The notes: generated by a model not told the origin, from the sequence alone. A stretch of DNA of 42,319 nt from Deltaproteobacteria bacterium (GCA_024639645.1 JAHEIB010000005.1:1-42319), one strand, 5' to 3'. Counted from the stretch's first letter, positions 8,327-16,886 are shown. Numbers and translations are program-made.

Positions 8327-9079
8327 TCAAAAACCTATGGTAATGGCTCCGTATGGCCCGGCCGTCGTAAAACTGGCGTCCAGGTCATCCACATCCACAT
8401 TTACGGCAAAACTGCGGTATCCAGCATGGATGCCCACAAAGGGAAACGGGGTGTATGAAATGTCCCCAAAGTATTCCACCACGCTGTTGCCGCTGTAACC
8501 CATGCCGGTCACCTGGAATCGTGCTTCGATAATATCGGCCAGTATGCCCACATGCAGGTTGGCACCGAGCATGGGAATCGGACCACTGACATCTACTTCT
8601 TCACTCTCACCGCCCCCCTCTAACTTGGCCGAGGTAATATCCATATATTTAACTTTTCCCACGAGCCCTAGAGACGTACCGGCCAGAATATTTTCAAGAT
8701 CGATGGCATCCCACTGGTAAGCGAAGTCCATGACCGTGTATTCGAGATCGCTGTCCACATTGGCACCAGCCGGGAAGTCGCTGCCACCAAACTCAATCGT
8801 GTCCTTTAGTCTTTCGCTGCCACTGTAGTCGGCCTTGTAATAGGTAAACAACAAATGATGGTCACCAAAGCCGGCGAAGATGTCAACCATGGGGTATGAT
8901 TCCTTATCCATCCCCAGATCGTCTTCCAGATCGAGTTTTGTGCCTGAATCGTAGTTGATGTCTCCATCCAGTCCAGGCATCCAATAGTATGCCCGGACAC
9001 CCAAATCCATTGCAGTTGCAGGTACTGCTACAAGCACGAGAGATATTGCCATTACCAGGAGTATCAGACTTTTATACAT
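8327..9079 (-). CDS. Outer-membrane beta-barrel protein of unknown function
   Basis: 250 residues. It has a signal peptide (LILLVMAISLVLVAVPATA, cleavage near residue 23). Alternating hydrophobic and polar strands follow, and the C-terminal residue is phenylalanine (GAITIGF), as expected for BAM-recognised outer-membrane proteins. Candidate strands include VRAYYWMPGLDG, HHLLFTYYKADYSG, LEYTVMDFAYQWD, LGLVGKVKYMDI and VGIHAGYRSFAVNVD. The size suggests an 8- to 12-strand barrel. I do not recognise a specific family. It is a single gene with a good ribosome-binding site (GGAGGGG region) and an AT-rich upstream region of about 270 bases, and it faces cobO convergently. Confidence 0.72.
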   Translation of the reverse strand: MYKSLILLVMAISLVLVAVPATAMDLGVRAYYWMPGLDGDINYDSGTKLDLEDDLGMDKESYPMVDIFAGFGDHHLLFTYYKADYSGSERLKDTIEFGGSDFPAGANVDSDLEYTVMDFAYQWDAIDLENILAGTSLGLVGKVKYMDITSAKLEGGGESEEVDVSGPIPMLGANLHVGILADIIEARFQVTGMGYSGNSVVEYFGDISYTPFPFVGIHAGYRSFAVNVDVDDLDASFTTAGPYGAITIGF

Positions 9080-9348
9080 ACCGACCCCTCCTTTATCGCA
9101 CTGTAAAAAAGTTTAACAAAGGTGGTGTTTCAAGTTATAGGTCCTAAAATAATAACAAAGAGACTGTTTGATGTCAAAATAAATTTACGGAACAATAACC
9201 AAAAATAAAGATCCCTTGGATATTCATTGTTATTAACATTATAAATTCAAATAGTTAGAATGTTTAGTGCTGACGTATTGTTAAAAATTTTCTTCACGGT
9301 TTTAAGGCCTATAAATGGATCGTGATAAAAGATATTCTTGAGATGCGT

Positions 9349-11541
9349 TTATGCGAACCCGAGCAGTCGCCCTCCTTGATACACCAGAAAGGACATAATC
9401 CAGGCTACCGTTGTTGTATAGACGATACTGAAAAGCATCCACCGCATGGAGCGGGTCTCTCGCCTTATTGCGGCTACCGTGGCGAGACACGGTAGGTAAA
9501 GGAGCACAAAGATCATCATCGCAAAGGCAGACAGGGGGGAAACGTCGGAAGCCAAAAGCGCTTTTTTCAGAGCATCGGGTTCTGCGGCATCGTCTGCAGC
9601 ATACAAAACCCCAAGGGTGCTGACCACGATCTCTTTGGCAACAAAACCGGTCAAAAGAGCCACCCCTCCTTTCCAGTCAATGCCAAGGGGTTGAAAAAAA
9701 GGTGCGACGGCGGTACCGATGCGACCCATATAGGATTTTTCCGCCTTTTCAGCAGCCTGGGCCATTCTCAACTGCTGTATCTCCTGATCTTTTTTCTCCT
9801 GAATTGTCGCCATCAGCTCCATTTCCGGGGCGGGTTGAAAGGCCTGATAGGTCTGTTCGATTCTTTGGATCTCCGCATCATAATCCATGGTATAGGATAC
9901 CTGCTGCGGGAAGGCGGTCAGACACCAAACCACCACCGATCCTACCAGAATAATTCCCCCCATTTTTTTTAAAAAAATCTTGCTGCGGTCCCACATATGA
10001 ATCATGAGGCTCTTGAGCATCGGCACCCGGTACGGTGGCAATTCCATAACGAACGGTGCATCAGCGCCTTTGAGCAACACAGAACGAAACAACCTGCCGG
10101 TGACGATGGAAAGGACAATCCCTAAAAGATAGATGAGAAAAATGACAGTCCCTGCGCGCGGGCCGAAAAACGCGCCCGCCAGAACAATATAAACAGGCAG
10201 TTTTGCAGAACACGACATAAAGGGTGTAATCAGAATGGTAAGGATGCGGTCTTTTTCACTTTCCAGAGTTCGGGCAGCCATGATCGCCGGGACATTACAA
10301 CCAAAACCCATCAGCATGGGGATAAAAGATTTGCCGTGCAGACCGATCAGATGCATGATCTTATCCATCAGGAAAGCGGCCCTGGACATATATCCGGTAT
10401 CTTCGAAAATAGCGATACAGAAAAAAAGAATCAGGATGTTGGGCAAAAAGATGATCACACTGCCGACACCAGCAATGATTCCTTCCAGGAGCAGGTCCTT
10501 TACCAGGGAATCATGCAAGAAGTTGTCCACAAGTATGGAAAAACCGCCGATAGCGGATTCAATCCATTCCATAGGGTATTTACCAAAGGTAAAAGTGGAC
10601 TGGAACATGATCCAGATAAACAGAATAAAGATTGGGAATCCCACAAACCTGTTCGTCAGGACCAGGTCGATGTTTCGAGATATATCGACACGTTGCTGAA
10701 CCGCTGTGGTATGCACCTCCTTAACAATTCCGGCAATAAAACCGTAACGTTCGTCCGTGGTCAGAATTTCCGGTTCTTCATCAAACAGCCCCATTAGAGC
10801 ATCCCGCTGCGACTTAACGGATTCAAATATCTGTTTATCCCTGCTGCCTGCGACTTGTTGAACCCTTTTCTTAACAATAGCATCATCTTCGATTAATTTG
10901 ATGGCCGTCCATCTGGTATTGTAGGGAAGTGCCGATCCAAGTTCAGCCGTCAGGACCGATCCCAGCTCCTTGATCGCTTTTTCAATGTCTGCTCGATACC
11001 GGACCCTTCTTTTCTGGGGTGTCACACTGTCTGATTCAGCCAGCTCAATGGTAGTCTTTAACAGTGCATCAATGCCATCGTTTTTATTGCCCACCGTAAA
11101 AAGAACCGGCACATCCAGAAGTTCCGATAATTTTGCAGCATTTATTTTAATGCCCCTCGATTTTGCAACATCCGCCATGTTGAGGCAGAATAGCACCTTG
11201 CAATCCAACTCTCGAATCTGAGTCGCCAGGTAAAGACTCCTTTCCAGGTTTGACGAGTCGATGATGACCACAACCACATCCGGAGATTCTTCGAGAATAA
11301 AATCTCTGGCGATAATCTCTTCAATGGAAAACGGTGTAAGGCTGTAGGTACCCGGAAGGTCGACGATTCTGAGTTCATAGCCATACTTCCGGATGGTGCC
11401 CTCCTTTTTTTCTACCGTTACACCGGGCCAGTTTCCAACCTTCTGCCGAGTTCCCGTAAGATGATTGAAAATGGAGGTTTTTCCGGCGTTTGGGTTTCCG
11501 GAAAGAGCGATGGTGAGTGATTTCTTGGGCGTGGTTGGCAT
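9349..11541 (-). CDS. feoB: Ferrous iron transporter FeoB
   Basis: 730 residues from the ATG at 11541. A longer reading from a TTG at 11580 is possible, but the ATG has GAGG upstream and begins just before the G-domain. The cytosolic GTPase domain has G1 GNPNAGKTS at about 16-24, G3 VDLPGTYSL and G4 NMAD. The membrane part has two gate-like halves, with PMLMGFGCNVPAIMAARTL and FMSCSAKLPVYIVLA, and later VAKEIVVSTLGVLY. A predicted coiled or charged insert (EIQRIEQTYQAF to QAAEKAEKSYMG) lies between late helices. It moves Fe(II) across the inner membrane. It follows feoA on the same strand with a 151-base gap holding a dispersed repeat. Confidence 0.95.
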   Translation of the reverse strand: MPTTPKKSLTIALSGNPNAGKTSIFNHLTGTRQKVGNWPGVTVEKKEGTIRKYGYELRIVDLPGTYSLTPFSIEEIIARDFILEESPDVVVVIIDSSNLERSLYLATQIRELDCKVLFCLNMADVAKSRGIKINAAKLSELLDVPVLFTVGNKNDGIDALLKTTIELAESDSVTPQKRRVRYRADIEKAIKELGSVLTAELGSALPYNTRWTAIKLIEDDAIVKKRVQQVAGSRDKQIFESVKSQRDALMGLFDEEPEILTTDERYGFIAGIVKEVHTTAVQQRVDISRNIDLVLTNRFVGFPIFILFIWIMFQSTFTFGKYPMEWIESAIGGFSILVDNFLHDSLVKDLLLEGIIAGVGSVIIFLPNILILFFCIAIFEDTGYMSRAAFLMDKIMHLIGLHGKSFIPMLMGFGCNVPAIMAARTLESEKDRILTILITPFMSCSAKLPVYIVLAGAFFGPRAGTVIFLIYLLGIVLSIVTGRLFRSVLLKGADAPFVMELPPYRVPMLKSLMIHMWDRSKIFLKKMGGIILVGSVVVWCLTAFPQQVSYTMDYDAEIQRIEQTYQAFQPAPEMELMATIQEKKDQEIQQLRMAQAAEKAEKSYMGRIGTAVAPFFQPLGIDWKGGVALLTGFVAKEIVVSTLGVLYAADDAAEPDALKKALLASDVSPLSAFAMMIFVLLYLPCLATVAAIRRETRSMRWMLFSIVYTTTVAWIMSFLVYQGGRLLGFA

Positions 11542-11621
11542 CTTATTTAGCGCCTCAGGATTTCCATAACATAACAACAAAGTAACAGATTGGCAGTTTC
11601 GTCTTTTGAATAAACTTAGAG

Positions 11622-11706
11622 AATTGAAGAAGCTCGCAGCAAGCTACGAGGAATGTTCTGCCGTTCGGCAGAACCTACGGGGAACGCGCTCGCTATTGCC
11701 GTTCAA
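11622..11706. repeat. Dispersed ~85-bp palindromic repeat, copy A
   Basis: It begins ATTGAAGAAGCTCGCAGC and ends CGCTATTGCCGTTCAAC. The centre GTTCTGCCGTTCGGCAGAAC is a perfect palindromic hairpin. It lies between feoA and feoB, and the feoA stop codon (TAG) falls inside it. Related copies are at 16473, 16790 and 23424, and a shortened relative is at 41786. Confidence 0.8.
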
Positions 11707-11938
11707 CAAACACCCCCGTTTTCTCTACCGTAATCTGGGAGGCTTCATTGACTCTCAGGGATAAATGATACCCTTTTACGATCAATTCTATAGGATCTTT
11801 CAAGGGGGCGTATTTTTCCACATAGACCTCTGCGTTCTTGATAAGACCCATTTCAAGAATTCTTCGGCGAAGCGCTCCGTTTCCCCCGATCCGGACGATT
11901 ATTCCTGTTTCCCCTTCTTTCATATCACTGAGCAGCAT
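11693..11938 (-). CDS. feoA: Ferrous iron transport accessory protein FeoA
   Basis: 81 residues from the ATG at 11938, which has AGAGG seven bases upstream. An in-frame upstream start at 11998 would add 20 residues with no support. It is a small SH3-like FeoA domain: LLSDMKEGETGIIVRIGG, LRRRILEMGLIKNAEVYVEK, DPIELIVKGYHLSLRVNEA. It binds FeoB and supports Fe(II) uptake. Upstream on the minus strand, TTGACA at 12021-12026 with a weak -10 (TAGTTT) 17 bases away may be the feoAB promoter. I could not convince myself of a Fur box. The last codons run into the dispersed repeat. Confidence 0.9.
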   Translation of the reverse strand: MLLSDMKEGETGIIVRIGGNGALRRRILEMGLIKNAEVYVEKYAPLKDPIELIVKGYHLSLRVNEASQITVEKTGVFVERQ

Positions 11939-12103
11939 TGACAAACCTCTTTCACCTATAATCAATTTTCCAAGTTTTACGAATAGATGTCGTAACAAAA
12001 CTAATGCTCCGGTGGATTGATGTCAATGATCAGAGATCACCACCCGTCAAATAAAAAATTGAACCGAACATTTCTTCGAGGGTATAAGTAGCCCGAGCAT
12101 TTC

Positions 12104-12331
12104 ATGAAACTTGACGAAGTGCTCAGAAGAAATAACACAGAAGTCAGAAGGCAGGCATCAGGAGACCGAATACAGATTTTCGTAAAATTGAATGAAAAAG
12201 ACATCATCCAGGATGTCAAGGTCATCCTGCTATCGGGGACAGATATTATGTCACATTTTCCAGAGGCGTCTCTGAGCGACCGGAACGCTTCCATAGATGA
12301 AATTCAGGGTTGGTATGCACAACTGGATTGA
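12104..12331 (+). CDS. Small hypothetical protein
   Basis: 75 residues, acidic and basic mixed, with no membrane segment or signal peptide: MKLDEVLRRNNTEVRRQ, then IQIFVKLNEKDIIQDVKVIL, ending IDEIQGWYAQLD. Residue composition and heptad-free but plausible helix/strand alternation suggest a real cytoplasmic protein. The antisense ORF looks like its shadow. I do not recognise the family. A 9-base inverted pair TTCAGGGTT / AACCCTGAA (12303-12340) spans its end and could terminate transcription. It is divergent from feoA, with about 165 bases between the two starts. Confidence 0.5.
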   Translation: MKLDEVLRRNNTEVRRQASGDRIQIFVKLNEKDIIQDVKVILLSGTDIMSHFPEASLSDRNASIDEIQGWYAQLD

Positions 12332-12339
12332 AACCCTGA

Positions 12340-12375
12340 AGCAGCTTATCGCTTACTGCTTATTGCTTGTAGCTC
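12340..12375. repeat. Heptanucleotide repeat, copy 3
   Basis: The units AGCTTAT, CGCTTAC, TGCTTAT, TGCTTGT, AGCTCAA follow one another in a 7-base period. The repeat sits exactly between two convergent genes and abuts the stop of the His-rich protein gene. Confidence 0.8.
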
Positions 12376-12622
12376 AATGCCTGTGAATACTGTCGAGAGC
12401 CGCTTTGATCTTTTCATCGATGCCCCGGGTAATCTCTCCTATTTCATCAATCAAGGTACCGGTTTGCAGCAGGTCGTGCGCCCTGGCCCGCTCTGCCCAT
12501 TCTTGGTAGGTATGGGCGTGATCCTGATTATGTTTCAGCCAATGCTCGAGTATCTTGATCAATTTTTCGTCAAATGTTAGATTACTGGTTACATCGTGAC
12601 GATGGTCATGATGGTGTGTCAT
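12374..12622 (-). CDS. Small histidine-rich protein, possible metal binding
   Basis: 82 residues. The N-terminus MTHHHDHRHD carries five histidines in nine residues. A helical domain follows: LTFDEKLIKILEHWLKHNQDH, THYQEW-like HTYQEWAERARAHDLL, then IDEIGEITRGIDEKIKAAL and a closing HRH. I recall similar short proteins near metal-transport genes but cannot name the family with certainty. Its position about 430 bases from feoAB makes a metal-handling role plausible. Other evidence is lacking. The ATG at 12622 has GGAA upstream. Confidence 0.65.
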   Translation of the reverse strand: MTHHHDHRHDVTSNLTFDEKLIKILEHWLKHNQDHAHTYQEWAERARAHDLLQTGTLIDEIGEITRGIDEKIKAALDSIHRH

Positions 12623-12691
12623 GGTAATTCCTTTTTTCGAATTTTTTATGCCAATTTAATAGCTGGAAAAGCATAAGTCAAGCGACCTTCA

Positions 12692-14626
12692 TTGAAAGCC
12701 AATAGAAAATATATCACCTTGCTGCTGTTGATAGTGTTCGGCATCAGTTGCGGGGTGCTGGCCGGTGCCTTTTTTGGGTTGACCCATGATCTTCCTCAAA
12801 TCCAGGCATTGAAATCCTATGTCCCCTCGGCCATCACACGTATACATTCGGCCGACGGCGTAATCCTGTCCGAACTATTCATGGAAAAGAGAAGACCGGT
12901 CACCCTGGATGATATTCCCTATTTTCTGAAAGCAGGTCTTGTTGCCACGGAAGACAGAAACTTCTACCGGCACAGTGGGATCGATCTCAAAGGCATCTTG
13001 CGGGCGCTGATCAGGGACATCCAGGCACGTCAATTTGTCGAAGGTGCCAGCACCATTACCCAGCAGCTCGCCAAAACCCTTTTTCTAACCTCCAGTAAAA
13101 CACTGCCCAGAAAAATCAAGGAAGCGATACTTGCATTCCAGATCGAGCGCAGATACACAAAAAACGAAATACTGGCACTTTATCTCAATCAAATTTATCT
13201 GGGCTCCGGCGCTTATGGTGTTGAATCGGCAGCCAGAATTTTTTTCGACAAATCAGTAAAACATCTTAACCTGCCGGAGTGTGCCCTGCTTGCAGCCATG
13301 CCAAAAGCACCATCCCGTTTTTCCCCACTGGTGAACCGGGAACTGGCGGAAAAACGGAGAAATATTGTTTTAAGACAGATGCTCGCCACCGGTATTATTC
13401 AGGAGGACGAATATCAGAATGCGCTGAAAACACCCGTGGCAACGGCCGGCAACAAGAATACTGCCTCAAAGTCACCCGACTTTGTTGAATATGCTAAAAG
13501 AGAACTGGAAAAAAATCTGGGACCCTACCAGTTGTACAAAGGCGGTCTAAACATTTATTCGACACTCTCCTATGAAATGCAGTCTGCTGCCGAAAGTGCC
13601 ATCCAAAAAGGCCTGGCCGACCTGGAATCCCGTATGAAGACCCAGGGTGTTCCCGTATCCGCACTCCAAGCCGCCCTAATTGCCCTGCAGGTAGATTCTG
13701 GCGCAATTCTCGCCATGGTAGGGGGTAAAGATTATTATGAGAGTTCATACAATCGGGCCACCATGGCTAAAAGACAGCCGGGCTCCGCCTTCAAACCAAT
13801 TATTTATGCCTTGGCCGTGGAAAACGGATTTTCACAAAACCAAATGGTGCTCGATGCACCGGTTGCGTTTAAAAACAGCCCCTCTCAGGAACCCTGGCAG
13901 CCCCAGAATTTTTCCAAAACCTATTCCGGCGAGATAACCTTTCGGCATGCCCTGGCCAAATCAAAGAACATTCCAGCAGTAAGACTGATTCAAATGCTGG
14001 GTCCGTCAGCGGTTGTTCAGTTTGCCCGCACCATGGGAATTTCTTCTGGCTTGGCACCTGAACTGTCCCTGGCATTGGGCACAGCAGAAGTATCCCTTCT
14101 GGACCTTACCCGCAGCTACTCGGTATTTCCGAACAAAGGCAGCGCTGTAAAACCTCTCAGTATCATAGCGGTTGACGATTCAACGGGGCGGACAATCTGG
14201 CATCCCAAGGCTGAGAAAAAGGTTGTCATGTCTGAGGCTGGCGCAGCCATTGTCACGGACATGCTAGTGGCGGTTGTCCAGGAAGGAACCGGCAGAAAAG
14301 CAAAAAAGCTTCACAGACCCGTGGCCGGGAAAACCGGTACCACAGATGATTTCAAGGATGCGCTTTTTGTCGGCTTTTCTCCGGAAATTACCGTAGGTGT
14401 ATGGGTCGGCCAGGATAATTCCGAGTCTTTGGGAAAAGGGGAAACCGGCGCAAAAGCTGCCCTCCCCATTTGGACGGCATTCATGTCGGCGGTGCTGAAA
14501 GACCGGCCTTATCGACATTTCGGCATTCCAGACAGCGTTTCCCAGGTTTACATGGACCCGCGTACAGGTGATTTAACCACCGATGACAAGCCCGGCGCGG
14601 TAAAGATACTGGTGAGGAAGCCATAA
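12692..14626 (+). CDS. mrcA: Class A penicillin-binding protein 1A
   Basis: 644 residues from a TTG at 12692. No upstream ribosome-binding site is obvious, so the start is less sure. The membrane anchor is at about 7-28 (ITLLLLIVFGISCGVLAG). The glycosyltransferase domain shows ATEDRNFYRHSGID with the catalytic Glu, EGASTITQQLAKTLFL, and RRYTKNEILALYLNQIYLG. The transpeptidase domain has the serine motif in RQPGSAFKP, the SKN motif in AKSKNIPA and the KTG motif in VAGKTGTTDD. It polymerises and cross-links peptidoglycan in the periplasm. At 644 residues it is a compact PBP1A without the long inserted domain of enteric forms. Its TAA stop lies in a heptamer repeat. Confidence 0.92.
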   Translation: MKANRKYITLLLLIVFGISCGVLAGAFFGLTHDLPQIQALKSYVPSAITRIHSADGVILSELFMEKRRPVTLDDIPYFLKAGLVATEDRNFYRHSGIDLKGILRALIRDIQARQFVEGASTITQQLAKTLFLTSSKTLPRKIKEAILAFQIERRYTKNEILALYLNQIYLGSGAYGVESAARIFFDKSVKHLNLPECALLAAMPKAPSRFSPLVNRELAEKRRNIVLRQMLATGIIQEDEYQNALKTPVATAGNKNTASKSPDFVEYAKRELEKNLGPYQLYKGGLNIYSTLSYEMQSAAESAIQKGLADLESRMKTQGVPVSALQAALIALQVDSGAILAMVGGKDYYESSYNRATMAKRQPGSAFKPIIYALAVENGFSQNQMVLDAPVAFKNSPSQEPWQPQNFSKTYSGEITFRHALAKSKNIPAVRLIQMLGPSAVVQFARTMGISSGLAPELSLALGTAEVSLLDLTRSYSVFPNKGSAVKPLSIIAVDDSTGRTIWHPKAEKKVVMSEAGAAIVTDMLVAVVQEGTGRKAKKLHRPVAGKTGTTDDFKDALFVGFSPEITVGVWVGQDNSESLGKGETGAKAALPIWTAFMSAVLKDRPYRHFGIPDSVSQVYMDPRTGDLTTDDKPGAVKILVRKP

Positions 14627-14688
14627 GCTTTAGCCGTAAGCTGTAAGCTTTAAGCTTGCTTAGTGCTTAAAGCTTATAGCTTACAGCT
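14618..14688. repeat. Heptanucleotide repeat hairpin, copy 4
   Basis: The left arm (ATAAGCT, TTAGCCG, TAAGCTG, TAAGCTT) and right arm (TGCTTAG, TGCTTAA, AGCTTAT, AGCTTAC, AGCTCAT) are inverted versions of one 7-base unit and can pair as a long hairpin. It separates the convergent PBP1A and membrane-protein genes and supplies the PBP1A stop. Confidence 0.85.
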
Positions 14689-14694
14689 CATGAC

Positions 14695-15351
14695 TCAATA
14701 CCTCCACCCAAGCAGCCCCATCGCCACCCCATTCGCTATGATCGCTATGACATACAGCGAACTGATGGTAATCACTTTGCTCTTGTTGGTTTTCATACCG
14801 ATGACAAGCAGTGCCGCCACATAAAAATGAAAATAGCCGAATAAAAAGATAAGCCAGACTCCTTTGAAGGATCTGTGCCACCAGGGATATTCCCAGACCA
14901 GATGCCCGCCGGCATTCAACAGGCATTCCACGAATACGCAGAAAACCGAGTACCCAATCGCCCAGAACCAACGATTCGGTATACCCAATATTTTGTCTTC
15001 CTTTTTATTCAAGAGGGTGTTGTAGTAGATGATACCGGAAATGGCAAACATGAACATGATTTCGATATTCCAGCCCACCATGGTTCGCAAAGCCGTGTCT
15101 CCTGGCGCCGTCCATAGTGCTGAACGCTGTGTAAGATGAAAAACCCAGCCATTCCAGGTTTCATTGATAAAATCCATACCGAAAACAGTAAGACCTGCAA
15201 AGACAGCATCCCAACAACCGGTCTGTCGGGCTTTTTTTATCTCAGATGTGTATATGTAAAAGACGATTGCAAGCAAGGGTATCACGTACCATTCGAGCAT
15301 GGAAAGATCTCGCAGTCCAACCAGTGCCTGCTGTGATGCGGGTGTCGGCAT
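14695..15351 (-). CDS. Integral membrane protein of unknown function
   Basis: 218 residues from the ATG at 15351, with GGAG ten bases upstream. The longer reading from 15402 starts inside a heptamer repeat. About six hydrophobic segments are visible: WYVIPLLAIVFYIYTS, a FAGLTVFGMDFINE region, IEIMFMFAISGIIYYNTLL, FWAIGYSVFCVFVECLLNAGG, GVWLIFLFGYFHFYVAALLVIG, and VITISSLYVIAIIANGVAMG. Polar or aromatic residues in membrane-adjacent parts (DFINETWNGWVF, GGHLVWEYPWWHRS) look conserved-type, but I do not recognise the family. It stands alone between two heptamer-repeat arrays. Confidence 0.65.
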   Translation of the reverse strand: MPTPASQQALVGLRDLSMLEWYVIPLLAIVFYIYTSEIKKARQTGCWDAVFAGLTVFGMDFINETWNGWVFHLTQRSALWTAPGDTALRTMVGWNIEIMFMFAISGIIYYNTLLNKKEDKILGIPNRWFWAIGYSVFCVFVECLLNAGGHLVWEYPWWHRSFKGVWLIFLFGYFHFYVAALLVIGMKTNKSKVITISSLYVIAIIANGVAMGLLGWRY

Positions 15352-15390
15352 ATTGGGGCATCTCCTATGTTTGGGGGGATTTTGGGAGTA

Positions 15391-15453
15391 CGCGGTAAGC
15401 AATAAGCAGTAAGCGGTTAGCGGTTAACAAGCTCAAAGCTTACTGCTTAAGGC
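15391..15453. repeat. Heptanucleotide repeat hairpin, copy 5
   Basis: The left units GTAAGCA, ATAAGCA, GTAAGCG, GTTAGCG and right units AGCTCAA, AGCTTAC, TGCTTAA form imperfect inverted arms with a 7-base period. It lies between the PilZ gene, whose TAA stop it provides, and the next minus-strand gene. Confidence 0.8.
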
Positions 15454-15797
15454 TGCTCATCCAGAATAAGCAGACCGACCTGACAATGCCCTTTGAAACG
15501 TGTATCCGCATCCTTGGTGACATGGCGGATTTCCGTCTTGAGGGATTCCGTTGTACCCATGGATTCAGACAGGTAATACTTCATTTCGATGACATCGCCT
15601 GCTTTGAGATGGTTCAATACTTCTGAGTTCTCATCCACCAGGATACAAAGCCCATCAGACGAGACATCTCGTATTTTGAACTGATAAATGTAGGCTAGGT
15701 CTTTAACGGAAAATTGAACACTGTAATACCTGTCAGGCGCTATCCTCTGCTCAGATCGTCGTTCCTGATCGTTCTTTTGATGATCCTGTTCATTCAT
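15447..15797 (-). CDS. PilZ-domain protein, putative c-di-GMP receptor
   Basis: 116 residues, a stand-alone PilZ domain. The arginine motif is RRSEQR (about 13-18) and the second binding motif is DVSSDG (about 44-49). Beta-strands then carry AGDVIEMKYYL and KGHCQVGLLIL. PilZ proteins bind cyclic di-GMP and relay it to motility, adhesion or polysaccharide systems. No partner gene is adjacent, so the output is unknown. Both binding motifs appear intact. It is an apparent single-gene unit. Confidence 0.82.
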   Translation of the reverse strand: MNEQDHQKNDQERRSEQRIAPDRYYSVQFSVKDLAYIYQFKIRDVSSDGLCILVDENSEVLNHLKAGDVIEMKYYLSESMGTTESLKTEIRHVTKDADTRFKGHCQVGLLILDEQP

Positions 15798-15974
15798 GGG
15801 AATGCTCTGTTTTCCGGTAAGATTTAGAAGATACGATCGCTAGTATCAGAAAAACGGCAGGAAAGCAACTTGATCTATTCGCCATCTTAAAAATAAGAAT
15901 TTGTTTCCCCGTCAAAAAAAAACGGGATGTTGGTCAGCCAATGCGATCTCGCGTTTCAACCCGCAGGATTTCTA

Positions 15975-16439
15975 TCACCAATCAACATAAGGATGCGTCA
16001 CAAGACTGGTGTTATAATACCTGGGGTCACCCGTCACTTCTTCGCCGATCCACTCCGGCTTTGCAAAATACTGATCCTCGTTTTCAAGCTCCACTTCCGC
16101 CATAATCAATCCCGTGTTTGCACCGAAGAACTCATCGACCTCCCATACAAGTCCAGCAAATTCGATTTTATGTCTTTTCTTTTCGATGATAGGCTTCTCG
16201 CAAAGATCTTCCAACATGGATATTGCATCACTTTCAGGAATGGCATATTCATATTCGATCCGGGTGACTCCTTTTTCGGGCCCCTTAATGGTTAAATAAC
16301 CACTGCCGTTTGTGGTGCGAATCCTTACGGTACACTCTTTTGACCTATTCAAATATCCTTGTCTGACCCTGGTCCCTCCGGCCATAGATCGCCATGTGTC
16401 GTTCTTCAGTAGAAACTTTCTTTCGATTTCTGTTCCCAT
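15975..16439 (-). CDS. CYTH-domain phosphohydrolase/cyclase-like protein
   Basis: 154 residues, a complete CYTH (triphosphate tunnel) domain. It opens with the signature EIERKFLL at residues 4-11. RVRQGYL, TVRIRTTNGSGYLTIKGP, RIEYEYAIP, EKKRHKIEFAGLVWEVDEF and MAEVELENED follow, which are the alternating Lys/Arg and Glu strands that line the tunnel. Most bacterial short CYTH proteins hydrolyse inorganic triphosphate and a few are class IV adenylate cyclases. Sequence alone does not separate these. The start has GGAGAG eight bases upstream. It is monocistronic. Confidence 0.85.
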   Translation of the reverse strand: MGTEIERKFLLKNDTWRSMAGGTRVRQGYLNRSKECTVRIRTTNGSGYLTIKGPEKGVTRIEYEYAIPESDAISMLEDLCEKPIIEKKRHKIEFAGLVWEVDEFFGANTGLIMAEVELENEDQYFAKPEWIGEEVTGDPRYYNTSLVTHPYVDW

Positions 16440-16472
16440 TTTCTGTCTCTCCCTGACCCGCTATCGCAAAAC

Positions 16473-16550
16473 AATTGAAGAACCTCGCAGTATGCGAAGC
16501 ACAGCCGAACGGTAGAACTTAGGGGGAATGCGTTCCCTGTTTCGTTTCAA
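16473..16550. repeat. Dispersed ~85-bp palindromic repeat, copy B
   Basis: It starts ATTGAAGAACCTCGCAG, shares GCCGAACGG and GGGGAATGCG with the other copies, and ends GTTTCAAG. It is more diverged than copy A, and its middle part matches copy D at 23424 in reverse orientation. Confidence 0.7.
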
Positions 16551-16603
16551 GTTATAGTAGCGCACTGCGTGAAGTCCATCGTTTAAACCCTGTCTTCTTT
16601 TAT

Positions 16604-16657
16604 AGGGGTTGTCAGAAAAACGTTCCGATTAGGGGCCGTTTTTCTGCTGCAAACCCT
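16604..16657. repeat. Imperfect inverted repeat, 54 bp
   Basis: CAGAAAAACG (16613-16622) and CGTTTTTCTG (16637-16646) are perfect arms. Outer bases AGGGGTTGT and CTGCAAACCCT extend the symmetry. It could be a hairpin or a short mobile-element relic. There is no T-run on either side to make it a standard terminator. Confidence 0.5.
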
Positions 16658-16789
16658 TATGCCGCCATCCTATTTTCGGAATATTATTATGACAAGCGGT
16701 ATAACAGCTCCTCGATATCATTTTCAAGGGTATAAAAAAACTTGTGATTGACCGTTAAAAGAGATATCCTCTCCCAAAACACATAAACA

Positions 16790-16874
16790 ATTGAAGAACC
16801 TCGCAGAAAGCTATGAGGAATATTCTATCGTTTGGCAGTACCTACGGGAAATAGGCTCACTATTTCGGTTCAAT
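16790..16874. repeat. Dispersed ~85-bp palindromic repeat, copy C
   Basis: It runs from ATTGAAGAACCTCGCAG to CGGTTCAAT. Its reading frame happens to be open and in frame with the next gene, producing a spurious 32-residue N-terminal extension. Confidence 0.75.
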
Positions 16875-16886
16875 TTGAGGAAAAGG

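Larger units (their letters stand above)
16440..16886. other. Repeat-filled intergenic region without a gene
   Basis: About 450 bases between two divergent genes. It carries two copies of the ~85-bp palindromic repeat (16473-16550 and 16790-16874) and an unrelated imperfect inverted repeat (16604-16657). No convincing ORF is present apart from a false N-terminal extension running through the second repeat. Confidence 0.7.

Noticed and set aside
12037-12294. 85-residue minus-strand ORF opposite the small hypothetical gene
   Set aside because: Its composition (Ser/Leu-rich, irregular) looks like a shadow. The plus-strand reading is more protein-like.
14618-14688. Possible CRISPR or tandem-repeat array
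   Set aside because: The 7-base units have no spacers and form inverted hairpins at gene ends. This is not a CRISPR.
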